DNA of 64,000 nt from Gremmenia infestans (taxonomy: Eukaryota > Ascomycota > Leotiomycetes > Helotiales > Hamatocanthoscyphaceae). The stretch is from contig JAFEVB010000004.1 of the NCBI GenBank assembly GCA_032629725.1, positions 1,922,001-1,986,000 on the forward strand, read 5' to 3'. The notes under the pieces were generated by a model. That model saw only the letters and a program-made list of their open reading frames with translations, ran no database searches and was not told the DNA's origin. The position numbers and the translations under genes were made by a program. Positions 12,990 to 26,080 of the stretch are shown here, one piece after another. Positions within the stretch are counted from its first letter, which is position 1, and every line of letters begins with the position of its first letter.

Positions 12990-13572
12990 AATTAAAGATT
13001 ATCTTCCTCGCACGTTCAGTTTCACACTGCTGCTGTGCTCGTCAACTCTCCAACCTCCCCCACAACCACACGAATGGAACCGAAAGTCTCGGTGGAACGG
13101 GCGGTGGTTGGTTCGATACAAGGCAGTGAATCGCTCTCTTCGCAAGGGCCACGAAGGCCGGAACACTCAATATTTTGTTGACGGTCGCTGATTCGGTACC
13201 GGGGTATCATTGCTGGGCGGAGCGGTTAAAAGGCAGGCGTAGGTTGGTGTTATTCGTAGCTTCGTGTAAAGGACATTATTATCGTTGTGTTGTTGTATAA
13301 TTACAAGTCCCCCGGACTCACTTCTTTCAGCCTTTACTCTCGTCCCCGTCCAAATGCATTCGAAAAGAAGCATGTGATTGGCTGTGGCTGTCAGCCTCTG
13401 GAATCCGATGCTAATGCAACTGCAACCACTTTAAATCAGCTCACGCTAAGGCGCGTCGCGGTTTTATTGTCAAAACGCGTCCGTCGAAGTTTAAGCGCTC
13501 AATTCCATCTCCAGATCCAAGTCTACAACACACCGTAAACCTCTATACTCAATCCGACTACTACGAGGCAAT
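12990..13572. promoter_or_regulatory. Bidirectional promoter, vps54 and mcm5
   Basis: A 583 bp spacer separates the divergent starts of the Vps54 and Mcm5 genes. The Mcm5-proximal end has a G+C-rich patch with CGCG-containing motifs between 13,455 and 13,485, and an inverted CCAAT motif (ATTGG) near 13,377. I see no coding exon in it. Confidence 0.6.
13475..13480 (+). promoter_or_regulatory. MCB-type ACGCGT box upstream of mcm5
   Basis: A palindromic ACGCGT lies about 93 bp upstream of the mcm5 start, with a partial match (GCGCGT) at 13,461-13,466. In yeasts ACGCGT is the binding core of MBF, which activates G1/S genes including MCM genes. That it acts this way here is inference from position and target gene. 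Confidence 0.5.
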
Positions 13573-15873
13573 ATGGACAGGCAATCAGTGTACTCTCTGA
13601 GTGTTCTGCCCCCCGAGTACGACAATGAGGATACTCGCGGCCAAGTCCAGGTACAGCTCGAGCAATTCATCCTGCAGTTCCGCCTTGAAAATGTCTTTAT
13701 TTACAGGTTTTTCTTCCTCAAGCGACTGGTGGAGATGTAGCTAATATTTTTGCAGAGACCAAATCCGCGAGAATGTCCTTCTGAAGCAATATTACTGCGA
13801 TGTTGACGTCGGGCATCTTATCTCCTTCAACGAAGAACTTGCACACAGACTCGTCACGGAGCCCGCTGAGATTATCCCACTTGTAAGGAAAAGCAATCTG
13901 TTTCATCCCTTCGATACTAAGCAGGCATAGTTTGAGAGCGCATTAAAGAAATGTACCCATCGCATTGTGTACCCCTCGGACAAAGACGTCGTCATCCCTG
14001 AGCACCAACTACTCCTCCATTCTTCAGCTGGCGATATCTCAATCCGAAATCTCGACGCACTCACAATCTCAAGGCTTGTTCGAGTACCCGGAATCGTAAT
14101 TGGCGCTTCTGTCTTATCCTCAAAAGCTACGGCACTCCACATCCAATGCCGAAACTGTCATCAAACGAAGACTCTCCCCGTTGCTGGTGGCTTTGCCGGT
14201 GTCTCTCTCCCAAGAATATGCGACAGGCAAACAATGCCTGGAGAGGATCGTTGTCCTATGGACCCATATGTCGTTATACACGAGAGTAGTCAGTTTGTCG
14301 ACCAACAAATTATCAAGCTTCAGGAGGCTCCAGATCAAGTCCCCGTAGGAGAGTTGCCAAGACATGTGCTCATTTCTACGGATCGATACCTTACAAATCG
14401 AGTTGTTCCAGGATCGAGATGCACAATCACCGGGATTTTCTCTATCTATCAAAACAAACAGTCGAAGGGCTCTTCCACTACATCAGCGGTAGCTATCAGA
14501 ACTCCGTACTTACGAGCGGTTGGAATTCACAGCGATGTAGACCACACCGCGAAAGGAAATGCGATATTCTCAGAAGAGGAGGAACAAGAGTTTTTGGAGA
14601 TGAGTAGGCGACCTGACCTTTACACTGTCTTTGCGAGCTGTATAGCACCTTCCATCTATGGAAATGTGGATATTAAGAAAGCCATTGCTTGTCTACTTCT
14701 GGGTGGATCGAAGAAGATTCTGCCAGATGGTATGAAGCTCCGTGGAGATATCAACGTCCTCCTGCTTGGTGACCCTGGTACAGCAAAATCCCAATTACTA
14801 AAATTCGTCGAGAAAGTTGCTCCAATTGCTATCTACACGTCTGGAAAAGGATCCTCTGCAGCTGGTCTGACGGCTTCCGTTCAGCGTGACCACACAACAC
14901 GGGAATTCTACCTCGAAGGAGGAGCCATGGTTTTGGCCGACGGAGGAGTGGTCTGTATTGACGAGTTCGATAAGATGCGAGACGAAGACAGAGTCGCCAT
15001 CCACGAAGCTATGGAGCAACAGACGATTTCTATTGCTAAAGCTGGTATCACTACTATTCTGAACGCCCGAACTTCAGTTCTCGCAGCAGCCAACCCCATC
15101 TTTGGACGTTACGATGATCTAAAGACACCGGGAGAGAATATCGATTTTCAGACGACCATTCTCTCCAGATTCGACATGATCTTCATCGTCAAGGATGATC
15201 ACGATCGGAACAGAGACGAGACTATTGCCAAACACGTGATGAATATTCACAAAGGAGGTCATGGTGCTGAGGAACAAGCAGAGTCTGAGATTCCTGTAGA
15301 CAAGATGAAGCGATACATCAGTTACTGCAAATCGTAAGCTTGCCTATCCCCTTCTCAAAGCCATCAAACTAACAAACCAGCCGCTGCGCTCCCCGTCTCG
15401 CGCCCGAAGCCGCCGAAAAACTCTCCTCCCACTTCGTCTCCATCCGCAAACAAGTCCACACTGCCGAGCTCGAAGCCAACGCCCGCTCCTCGATCCCGAT
15501 CACAGTCCGTCAACTCGAAGCCATAATCCGTATCACCGAATCCCTTGCCAAGCTCTCCCTCTCCCCCATCGCCACAGAGCAGCACGTCGACGAAGCCATC
15601 CGCCTTTTCCTCGCATCAACCATGGACGCTGTTACTATGGGCAGCGGGCAAGGTAGCAAAGAACTTAACGACGAAGTTAATAAGTTAGAAGATGAGCTGA
15701 AAAGGAGACTGCCTATTGGGTGGTCCACGAGTTTAGCGACGCTGAAGAGGGAGATTTGTGAGGGCAAAGGGTATAGTGAACAAGCTTTGGCTAGGGCCAT
15801 TACGGTGTTGCAGAGGAGGGATACGATTACGATTCGGAACCAGGGAGCGCAAATTTATCGCAGTGGTGCTTGA
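13573..15873 (+). CDS. mcm5: DNA replication licensing factor Mcm5
   Basis: Exons 13573-13706, 13756-13882, 13931-15333 and 15381-15873 keep one frame and encode 718 residues, the usual length for Mcm5. The N terminus has the family's MDRQSVYS start and the block FIYRDQIRENVLLKQYYCD across the first intron. A Cys4 zinc-binding region runs through CRNC and, further on, CDRQ and CPMD. The AAA+ core shows Walker A GDPGTAKSQ (about 367-375), Walker B CIDEFDKM (about 428-435) and the arginine-finger motif SRFD (about 499). The C-terminal winged-helix region closes the protein. Mcm5 is one of six subunits of the MCM2-7 replicative helicase and forms the Mcm2/5 gate. The short introns of 47-49 nt are typical. 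An ACGCGT element upstream fits G1/S control. Confidence 0.96.
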
Positions 15874-16651
15874 GGTAATGTTGGAGGTTATGAGGCGTTT
15901 GGCGTTATATAGTGAGTTGTCTGGATAAGCTGAGATGGATGGATGGATGGATGGTTGGATGGATGGCAGGCTTAGTGAATAATTATGAATGAAGCGTCAT
16001 GTAAAAATGGAATGAATGGTTTGATCAACATCCTTTGCTACTATTCTACTTGCGCTTCACCTGTTCGTAAGATTCGTGGGTTCAGACACCGGGAGCTATA
16101 AGGTTTAAGCCTCTTCACTACCGAATAAACACCCACCCACAAGCATAGAGGAATTGCCGGCTCGTGCAGAAGACAATGAATGCACCGAAGTCTGCATGTC
16201 CAGATGCATTTTGACATCTCACTCAAAAGTGGATGTTTAGCTTAGAAATGTCAGATTGGGCTATTTGTTCCTCCAACCAATGGGTTTGATGCCATAATCC
16301 ATATACGAGTGTGGATTCGCCAAGTCAATTCTATCATATCACGAGTATATAAATAACAATTTTCTACCATTTCAATAGAGGGGCTGGCGGTACCCCGCGT
16401 TTCCAGCGCTAAGCTGACATTTTAAGAGCCTGACTTGCAGCAGTTTCACTACGCATTTGTACATTATATAGACACGAAACGAAAGCCTTGATTGAGACGG
16501 TTGTAAGGCTGTCTCCGGATTGTGTTCTATTGTCGCGGTTGCGCTGGGAACGTCAAAAAGGGTGCCACGTACGGAGTAGATGGTGCGCATAGGAGGTGGA
16601 GGTGTTGGTGTGTGTTTCAGTAGCACGTGTTACGGTGAACATTCAACTGGC
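15874..16651. other. Intergenic region before the RIP island
   Basis: This stretch is the mcm5 3' flank and unique DNA of normal base composition up to the left LTR. A GGAT tetranucleotide microsatellite lies at about 15,935-15,967, with one interruption. No gene is supported. Confidence 0.6.
15935..15967. repeat. (GGAT)n microsatellite
   Basis: About eight tetranucleotide units with a single-unit interruption lie 60-95 bp after the mcm5 stop codon, probably within the 3' UTR. Confidence 0.85.
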
Positions 16652-16807
16652 TGTAACACGTTAGTTAGGTGCTGTCGGGCAGGGATTCGTTAGAGGTAAA
16701 GACTTGAATTTATTAAGATCTACGGTTGCTGCGATGCAATAATATCAAGCGATAACTAAGCTAATCGGTTTATCTATTAATTACATAGTCTAAAACCTAC
16801 CTTTATA
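16652..16807 (-). repeat. Left LTR (3' LTR of the minus-strand element)
   Basis: On the minus strand the repeat would begin TATAAAGG (from TGTGGAGG) and end GTGTTACA, consistent with TG...CA ends after RIP. Bases 16678-16807 align without gaps to 28679-28808. Its right-hand (inner) part is more T/A-mutated than the right copy, while its outer part is less mutated. Confidence 0.75.
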
Positions 16808-17399
16808 AGCACCCCTATTTGAAAATACTAGCACCGCTATATAACCTAAAGCTAAGATATTATTCTTACTTCTAGTTGCATTTAATATAGAAAACTTTAT
16901 AATCCTTTATCTACTAGTACTAAGTATATATCCTTTTTTTTTATCTATTTACTATATGCTATTATTCTTAAATAACCCCTTTATAGCCTACTATCTATTA
17001 TTAACTACTCCTTTATACCTAGTAGAACTAGATAACTCTCCTTTTATAGCGCTAGCATTACTAGATACCTAGCTATTAGAAGCCTTAATACTACTAACCT
17101 ATAGTAATTATATATAAGAAAAGACGCTTAACTAAACTAGTGCGTTAGGTGTAATAGTTATTAGACCTAAGCATCTTTAGAGCTCTTAGTTGCTAGATCT
17201 TAAGCATCTCTAGAGCTCTTAGTAGCTAGACCCTAAGTAGAAAGTATAGAGGCGTTAGTAATATTAGGTGTCTTAATAGAGTTAGTAATAGCTCTAGGCG
17301 TATCCTAAGCAGAAGTCCTAGATATGTCTAAAAGTGTAGAAGCTTAATCTCTAAATAATCTACTATAAAGCATACTAGCTTTCTCTATAATACTAGCTA

Positions 17400-20300
17400 T
17401 AATATCTATATTAGTAAAGTTAGAAGCTAAAACGAATTAACTTTTAATAGTAGTAGTATTATCTTTAGTTGCAAAAACCTATAAATAGATATAAAAATAG
17501 TTAAAAAGATATCTATATTTACTATTATAGTTAAGATAGATATAGATCTTACTTTTCTTTACTAGTTTAAAAGCTTAGGTTATATATAGGCTTAAAGCAC
17601 CTTTTTTAATTAATCTAAGGCTAAAAATATTAGCTATATTAATAAAAGCTAACTTGCTTTATATAGCTATAACTATATTTCGATCTAAGTTTCTAGTAAA
17701 GCTAGAGGCTAATATATATATAAAATTACTAAATATAACTTTATAGTTACTTTCTTAAAACTAATTAGTAGTTTTATTTAAGATATTAATAAGATTAAAA
17801 GATAGGTCTTTTTTATAGAATATAGTAAAAGTATAGGTATAAAGGACTTGCTAGTTAGTATAATAGATAATAGTCTTATATTTAGCAGCTATAAATAGTC
17901 TATCTGCGATTATTAAAATTTAAAGGTTAATAATAATAGTATATATATTAATATTAAAAAAAGAACCTATAAGCTTATTATATATTTTACTATTAGAGTT
18001 AATAAGAAAGTAGTAGTAGAAGTAGAGATACTTTATATTAAATCTTTTATTAATCTAATCGCGAATCTTAGTAGCTTAGATTAAGATCTTATTCTTAGGA
18101 TTAGTTATTAAAGGCGTATCTTTAATTATATTATAATAAGCTATAAAGCTAGGGATTTCGAATATACCTAAAGTACTATAGCATTAAAAGTTAAGATATA
18201 TAGTTAGCTATTAGTTAATAATAAGAAGCTTTATAATAGATATATTACTTTCTTTTATATAATCTAATAGAATAATATATTAGATAATAGGCTAAAGCTA
18301 ACTATAATTACTAATAATAATAATATTCTTAAAATCAATAAATATAAAAAGGAGATAAGCTTTAGCTATATTAATCTTACTAGCTTTATTAAGAATTACT
18401 ATATACTTCTTTAAGAACTAATTGCTTATATAAGTAATATTATTAATAGTTATATTTTAGACAGCAGCCATCTTTTTAACTTTAGCGAAGCAGTTAATAA
18501 TAGATTTAGCTAACTTCTTATAGCTCTCTTTAGTTATATCTAAACCCTTTTACTTATAAGTATTAATATTTCTTAGTAATATAGTAAAGAAATAGTTATT
18601 AAAGTTAGTAAAAGTATACTAGAAAGTATATATAGCTATGCTTAGATCTATAAATTAATAATAAGTATTATAAACTTTATTAGTAGTAGGCTATAGTTGC
18701 TTATTAATAGTAGTAGTAATAGCTAATAAATACTTAGCGATTATCTTTTTATAAGGAATCTTAGATAAGATTAGATTAATAACTCTACCTTCTAGTATAC
18801 TACTATAGATTATAAGCTTATTATTAGCTCTAATATAATCTTTATTATTAAGTATAATAGTATTATTAGTATTATTACTAGTATAGTTTAGATTAAGTCG
18901 CTTGCTTTTTTTATAGTTCTAATACTTTTTAAGAAAAGCTTTACGCTTTCTAACTTTCTTTAGCTTATAATTGCTTAAATAACTTTTCTTCTTAGTAGAA
19001 CATCTATTTTTAAAGTACTTTAAAGATATATTAGACTTATTATTATTATTATTACTATTATTAGTAGAAGTAGAAAAAGAGAGAAAGTTAGGTTTATTAT
19101 TCTATCTGCTTTTACCTTTATTATTAGTTAATAAAAAAAAGGCTCTATTAGTTAATAATTTATTAGTAGAAGGAATAAAAAAAGGAAAATCGCTTCTTAA
19201 GATAGCTAAGAGGTTTTTCTAATAAGTAGAAAAATTAGTAGAGTTAATATTATTATGCTTAACTAGTAGATTAATAGAAAAGCCTTAGTATTCTAGTATC
19301 TAAGACTTCTAATATAACTTTTATATAAGATATTCTTTTTTATTAAGCTTTTATAAAACGCGCTTGGTCTTAGTATTCTTTAGATAGTTCTTATTAGCTA
19401 TTACTATAATATAGCTAGTTTCTAATCGATTATTATAAATATAGATAGCAATCTTAAATTTTAGCTTATTAGTATACTAAGGATTTAGTTAGGCGCTGTT
19501 TATAGCTATATTAATCTTTATTATATATATATCTATAAGCTTATTTACTAAAGTAGTAAAAAGAAAAGCGTTATTAGAATTAGTAATTAGGCGACTAATA
19601 ATAAACTTAGCAATTAGAGTAGTTTTACTAGCTCTAGGGAAACCTTAGATAAAAGTAATACCTTTACTATTAAAAGTAACTAGAGTTTTCTTAAAGTATT
19701 TAATAACTTTTAACTAGTCTATATTATTAAAGTTTAATAATAAATAAGCCTTAGAGTTTTTATAAAGGATAAGATTATATATACTATAGAAAAATGCATC
19801 TTTTATTTAGATAAAAGCGCTCTAATTAATAATAGACTATAAGACTATATAATTAGAATTATTAGATCGGGTTTTACTCTTAGAAAAAACAATCTAGAAT
19901 CTATTTAAAAGAGCGTTAAGATCTTATATAATATAAAGCTCTAATTTATAGAATATATTATACTAGATAGTATATCTTATAAGTATAAAGAAGCTAATAG
20001 CTTCGCGGACTTTATCTATAGTATTAGTATTAAACTTCTTAACTAAAAGCTTTATCTTTATTAAAAAACGGCTTTTTTTCTTCTTTTCTTTAATTATATT
20101 TAGTAGAGGTGCTTTATAAAGACGTACTAGATAACTATAGATCTTATTTTATAAAGTTTATAAAAAAAGCTTTACTATCTTAAATAGCTAGTTTTTATCT
20201 TTTATAATTTGCTTAGCTTTAATATAAAAGTTAATCTTAAGTTTATTACTAGCTTTAAAACGTAGGTTTAATATAGCTATCTTAGCAGCTTTCTATCTTA

Positions 20301-21500
20301 AGAGATAAAGTACTATAAGGTATAATAAGTTGCTTTCTCTAAAGATTAAAAGCGGTTGGATTATACTACTAATTATATTTAACTTATTAATATTTTACTA
20401 GTAATCTTTCTTAACTTAAACCTTAGATATAGCTTAGTAGATAGTAAACTTTATTATATTATAATAGCTAAAGAAAGAGAATATAGTAATCTTAGGATAA
20501 TTATTTAGGTTTTTAAATATACTAATATTAAAAAAGACCTTTTTATTAGATTAAATAAGCTTCTACTTATATATATTCTACTAGATATTAATATAGATAA
20601 GATTATATTTAAATTGCATCTATAGGTTATTAAAGGTCTAGATAAAGAGGTTCTAATTATTATTAAGAATATAGATATCTACTAAAATGCCTTTTTTTTT
20701 AGTATTAGTAATAATTCGTTTTAGAGCTCTAATAGTATAGTATAATAGCTTATATATCTAAATATAGTTATTAATAAAAGTCTGCTAGATAATTTTATTA
20801 TTCTTATTATTAACTACTAATAGAAGAACTATTAGATAATCTTTATTATTATAGACTTTCTTAAGTTACTTAACGATTTAAGAGAGACGGTATTTAGATT
20901 TAGTAAAGTGAGTAGTATCTATTATATTAGTCTAAGAAGTATAAACCTTTTTTATAAAGTTATTATTTATAATTCCTAGAAGATTATTAACTAAATAGAT
21001 AAATCCTATAATTAACTTTTTACCTATAACGCTTTTATCTATAGTAGCTAGATAGTTCTTAACTAGAATAATAATTAAGAGTAAGATAGATAATTGCTAC
21101 TTATTATACTTAAGAAAAGTAATTTTAGCTCTAACTTTATTATTAGGTTTATAGATATCTAGAGTTATTATATAAGCTTAAGCTTTTAATATTTTCTTTT
21201 TTATCTTAGAAATAATCTTTTTAGTTATATAGTTGCGATCTAACTTCTTAGGCAGATAGTAGATTATCTAACTAAATAGCTTTAAAAAAGGGTTAGAATT
21301 AAGCTTTTCTTATTTTCTCTTTTTAATAATAGCTAAGAAGCTTTTTTAAGTAAAAGCGCGCGGTTCTACTATATTTAAAGATTAATAGGTTTATTATAAT
21401 ATATAATTAAAAGAGATATTAATAGATATTAGTAATAAAAGTAAAAGGTTTAATATAAAGAGTAGTTAATATAAAAAGTAGCGGAAGTTAAGGTTATTAT
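17400..21500 (-). pseudogene. RIP-inactivated UPF1-like SF1 helicase ORF
   Basis: Reading the minus strand through TAA/TAG codons gives a continuous frame with superfamily 1 helicase motifs. A Walker A-like block FIxGFPRASKTTLIAKF lies at about 19,595-19,655. Motif II reads NKASKI at about 18,373-18,390 (DEAS-like before mutation). Motif III reads SNYSQPY near 18,290-18,312 (from a GDxxQ-type block). These are followed by a conserved arginine-rich segment and IFEIPSFIAYHN. A possible motif V/VI block (ASSFTRNLDRNIVIAI) lies near 17,660-17,715. This spacing matches UPF1/NFX1/SMUBP-type helicases, which translocate on nucleic acid. N-terminal limits are unclear. It lies between integrase and the 3' LTR in the same orientation. 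It may be element cargo, or a host or other element's gene captured or nested inside. Confidence 0.6.
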
Positions 21501-22189
21501 TATCTATAGATTAATAGCTTTAAGTAAATTAATTGCTTTTTCGATTAAATGCGATTTATATATAAATCTGATTTATACGATTTTATTATTATTCTAAGCA
21601 AGCACTTTTATTTAAAAAACTTGCTCTTAGTATATAGTAAATATATTACTATTAGCAACTTGGAATTAAAAGAAGAAAAAAAAAGAAAATATATTATAAA
21701 AGCTAATAGAACTTATATTTCTAATCGCTAGAGATATAGGTTACGTCCTAGAACAATTTCGGAGTATACTAGTTATACTCTAAAAGATGCTATTTAAGGT
21801 TACCGCTTCTAATAATACTTATTATATAGATATACTTAATTAATAAATACTATAAAAGTTAATAGAAAGTAATATATTAAAGGTAATATAATAATAAATA
21901 TTAAAGTATTTTTAGGCTATACTTAGAGCTCTATTCGCGCTGTGATTCTTTATAGATAATACTATAACTTATATTAAGATATAGTTTAATACCTATATCT
22001 AGAGTAATAAGACCTCTACTTACTTTATTTAAAAAATAAAATAACCTATCTTAAAATATTAAAGGTAGAAAAAGATTAAGGTATCTACTTCTAGATATTC
22101 CTATATACTTTATTATAGTTTAGTCGAACTTAAGTATAACTAGATTAATATTATAGGAAGCTACTTTTATACTTAAGACCGGAAACCTT

Positions 22190-23500
22190 TTAATATCTAA
22201 TTAGTTAATATAAAGTATATAAACTTTAAAATTATTAAGATAGTATTTTTTTAACTAGCTATCTTTATATAAATTAGAGACTTATATACTACTTTTAGAA
22301 AATATTCTTATAATTATACGAGAGCTAAGCTATCTTGATTTTAGTTTCTTGCCTTTAACTTTATCTAGCTAGTAGTTAAAATAAAAATAAGATATTTAAC
22401 TTTAGGTATTATCTATTATGCTTTTAGATAATTTTAAAGCTTCGCGTATGCTCTAGCTATAGTTTTAGTTATTTAATCCTTAAATTCTTCGCGTTTCTTC
22501 TATAAGAAGTTCTAATACTATTCTAAAACCGTAGATAAAGCTTCTAGATATAACTAAAGTTCTTATTATTATTTCTTTTTTATAAATTAATTATTATATA
22601 AAGTTAGCGTTTTTATCTAAGCTAAAGTATAGCTAAAAAGTATCTTAGCTAATATATAACCTTTTATATATATAAAACGTATATTAGATAATAATTAGAT
22701 CTTTATAGTAATATAAGTCTAGAATCTTACTACTTTAGGTCCCCTTTTTTATAATCTATTTCTATAGTTAAGAACTAATAAGTTAGATATTTCGCTTAAT
22801 AAAACCTACGGATTCTAGGTATAATATTAGAGCATAGTATATATTAGATCTATATAATATAAATAAGATATATACTTCTACTATTATAAAATAGAATCTA
22901 TTATCTATATATATATAAGTAGGATATCTGAATATTAGTATAAGGTAATTAGTTTAGAAGTTTAAAACCGCTTTTATATTAGCTGCTACTAAAGCTTTAA
23001 GAAAAAGTACTTTTAAGAAGTAGTTAGCTATAATAAGAATATATTTTTCTCTATTTTCACCTATAGGCGTAATTAAGCTAAGAAAGTCTATATCTACTAT
23101 ACTTTAAGATTAAAATTTTAGTATTAGTTAGATTTATATACTTTTCTTTTTAGAACCTATTTTTTAATAGTATTATATATTATATACTAGTTTTTAATAT
23201 CTCTAAAGCAAGTAGGCTAGAAGAATTATTATTAGAGTTTATATAAGATAAGTATAGTAGCGAAGTAACTATATATATTATAAGCTTATTATAGAATTTC
23301 TATAATCTTATTATTAAGAATATATTTAGCTAGATATAATATCACTTTTTTAAGATATATTAGATATCTATCTATAACTTTATATTATATTAACCTTTAT
23401 TTAATATGCCTTTTCTCTAATCTGCTATATTATAATATTCCTAGTAGACTAAGTAGTAGAAATGCAAGAATTAGACTATAAATACTATATTTATATAAGT
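22190..23500 (-). pseudogene. RIP-inactivated gypsy integrase remnant
   Basis: At about 23,000-23,110 the minus strand reads VDIDFLSLITPIGEN followed by KYILIIANYF, matching the first catalytic Asp region of retroviral-type integrases. At about 22,190-22,330 it reads KGKKLKSR, LSSRI and DLYKDS, in the pattern of a GPY/F-type C-terminal module. Stops are TAA/TAG throughout. The fragment follows RNase H directly, as expected of Ty3/gypsy rather than Ty1/copia. Confidence 0.7.
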
Positions 23501-23619
23501 CTCTATACTAATTATTAATAGAGAGCAGATTAGAAATAGAACTTCCTATATTATATTTAATAGTAGCTGCGAAAACTATTTATTTAGTATTAATACAAAT
23601 TAGATCTTTCTAGTATCTA

Positions 23620-23960
23620 GGTAGTTTTAAAAGATTATTAGCGATCTATACTAGATTGCTTTTACTAGGTCTATAGTAAACCTTAATATTATATTTAGTA
23701 AATCGGTCTAGCTATTTTACGACCTTATTATAAGCGTTATTTCCTATTTATAAAGTAGATAGTAGAGCTTTATAATTAATATAAATCTTAGTAGAATAAA
23801 AGCTATTTATAATAAGCTATCTTACTTTAGCTAAATATCTAATAATAGCTAAGATTTTGTATTCTATTATAGTATAGCGTGTTTTAATATTAGAAAACCT
23901 AAAGAAAAGAAATATAATAATTCTAATCTAGTCTTTAATAGATCTAGTTGCTTCTATACT
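23620..23960 (-). pseudogene. RIP-inactivated gypsy RNase H remnant
   Basis: The minus strand reads TRYTIIEYKILAIIRYLAK, then TKIYINYKALLSTL (from an IYTDHKAL-type block), then LDRFTKYNIKVYYRPSKSN. These are the characteristic conserved blocks of Ty3/gypsy RNase H. Stops fall where Gln or Trp codons would be expected. Confidence 0.8.
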
Positions 23961-24249
23961 AGTAGGTGTATCTAATAATTAAAAAAGCACGCTTTCTATA
24001 TCTATAATGCTTATATTTATATAAAGATAATACTATTTAGTAGAGTTGGCTCTACTTATTATATTATTTATAATATAATCCTTAATATATTAGAAAAACT
24101 TCTTTTATAGTTTATTCTAATAGAATTTATTTATATTAATAAGCTGCTTATATTTAGATTTGCAATTTAATATAAGCTTAACTAGTATTTCCTTTTAGTA
24201 TAATAGTTTAAAAATATATATATAATTAGCTTATTCTAAAATAAATATA

Positions 24250-24860
24250 TAAAGAAAAAAGATAAAATATAGGAAATCTTCTACTTCTTGCTTATTATTT
24301 AGTATTTCCTATAGAACTATATAGTTTCTATACTTATTTAAGAGTCTAAGTTTTTCTAATATTACTAAAAATCCAATTATATTAAGTAAGCTAAAAAAGA
24401 AATTATACTTTTTTAAGTTAAAGCTTAGTAGAGTAAAAGCGACTTAGGAAAAGTACTTTTTATATAAAAAGGTATATATATTATTAAAGTTCGTTAATAA
24501 TCTTAGATAGTTATTTATAAATAATATAAAGCCTATTTTACTATAGTTGCTAATAATTATAAGTATTAATTTAATAGCGTCTAACTTTAGAATTAAGCTA
24601 AAAGCAAGATTAGTAAATTAGCTATAGGTGTAAGAAGCATCTTTTAGACCTATACCTATTCTATTAAAGAGCTATTAACCGTTTGAGGCTAGAATAGCTA
24701 CTTTATATTTATTTTTAGATTTAATAAAAACTATCTAATATCTATTAGTTATATTATAGAAGAAAAACACTTAGAAAGCTAGCTTAATAAGCGTATCTAG
24801 AATCTCTTTAAGATTATATATAAGATAGACAGGTTTAATAATAAAGAAGTTTATAGAAAT
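24250..24860 (-). pseudogene. RIP-inactivated gypsy reverse transcriptase remnant
   Basis: The minus strand reads YNLKEILDTLIKLAF, then a catalytic block FFFYNITNRY (from the DL.SGY motif), then LFNRIGIGLKDASYTYS. The FxDD box is read as FILFINN (from FxLFIDD). A downstream thumb-like segment ends GFLVILEKLRLLN. The order and spacing fit a Ty3/gypsy reverse transcriptase. Confidence 0.8.
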
Positions 24861-25699
24861 AAAGTTATAGATAACCCTAAGCTTTTTAGATCCCTTTTTT
24901 TAAGAAGGAAACTTTATAATTATACTTTAAGCACTTAATCTATAACTAATAATACTTGCTTTAGCTATTTAAGATAAGATAGTAGTAGCGTATTTCTTTT
25001 TTTATAAGTATATTATTTAGTATATCTAATAATAGAAGTTGCTTTTAAGATAAGATTAATTATATAATATATAAAATTAGTTAGCTAGATATTATATATA
25101 CGCTTTATAAAGTAGTCTTTCTATATATATAGAAAACGCTTAGCTTTTTAAAGTTTAGTAGAGATATTAGTATAGTCTTCTAGTTAAATAAAGCTAGTAG
25201 AAAACTAGTTATTAATAACTAGCTAAGATTTAATAAATAATAGTTATTTAATAAGTTAATAAATAATAAAGTAGTAGGTAGTAAAATTTTATTTAAAAGA
25301 ATAAAAAGGTTTATATATATTAATCGAGATACTTTTAAATAGTAACTTGCTAAATAAGCTATTAATATAATTGCTTAAAAGTAGCCTAAGTTAATATATA
25401 TAGATATATTAAGCTTAGCTTGCTTTTTAGGCTTCTTATTATACTAGTAGAGGGTCTAGGCCTCTACTAGCATAAAGCTTTTCCCTAACTTAAAAAGAAA
25501 AAGTCTTATCTATAGTATTAGTTATATTTAATTTTATTAGCTATAGCTACTTTAGTAAGTAGCTTATCTAGTTTAACTTTATTATTATTATTATTAGTAT
25601 TATTATTTAGATTATATAAGTCTTTATCTAATATATTAATATATAGATTATACTTATTCTTTTTACTAGTTACCTTTATTAGAACGTATTTAGCTATAG

Positions 25700-26080
25700 C
25701 TATAGATAGTATATTAATAATAATTTCTATTTTGCTATAGATATAGAAAGTGCTCTTAAAATAGTCTTTAATCATATCTACTTTTACTATCTAATAATAT
25801 AAAAGCAATAAATTATAGATATTATCTAGGCCTATTATATATACTTATAAGATAGTACGTATTTCTAATATAATAATCTTAACTATAATATAGTTTATAA
25901 TCTGTATTTTATAGCTATTAGCAACTTTAATATACTACTTCTTTTCTAGATAATAAAGCTTAAGATCTAGCTTTTTAATAGCTTTTAGTTTAATAAGTTT
26001 AATAATAGCACCTTTATTAACTATAATTTTATTTAGCAGCTAACTATCTATATATGCTCTAATATAGAAATAACTCTTAG
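25700..26080 (-). pseudogene. RIP-inactivated retropepsin remnant
   Basis: The minus strand reads IIVNKGAIIKLIKLKAIKKL (from a VD.GA...LIS aspartic protease core), followed about 60 residues later by YNLLLLYY (from YDLLLGR/SRRW) and VKVDMIKDYFKS. This is the usual layout of fungal Ty3/gypsy proteases. The longest surviving open stretch, 85 codons at 25518-25775, begins in the tail of this domain. Confidence 0.7.

Noticed and set aside
21549..21731. A 60-codon plus-strand ORF inside the island
   Set aside because: It is antisense to the degraded element, is dominated by Lys/Ile/Tyr/Asn as any A+T-rich frame would be, and has no domain.
25518..25775. An 85-codon open minus-strand ORF
   Set aside because: It is a chance open stretch in the tail of the RIP-mutated protease region, not an independent gene.
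24250..26080. Ty1/copia origin for the retroelement
   Set aside because: RNase H comes before integrase in the direction of translation, and the FxDD and GPY/F-like signatures fit Ty3/gypsy.
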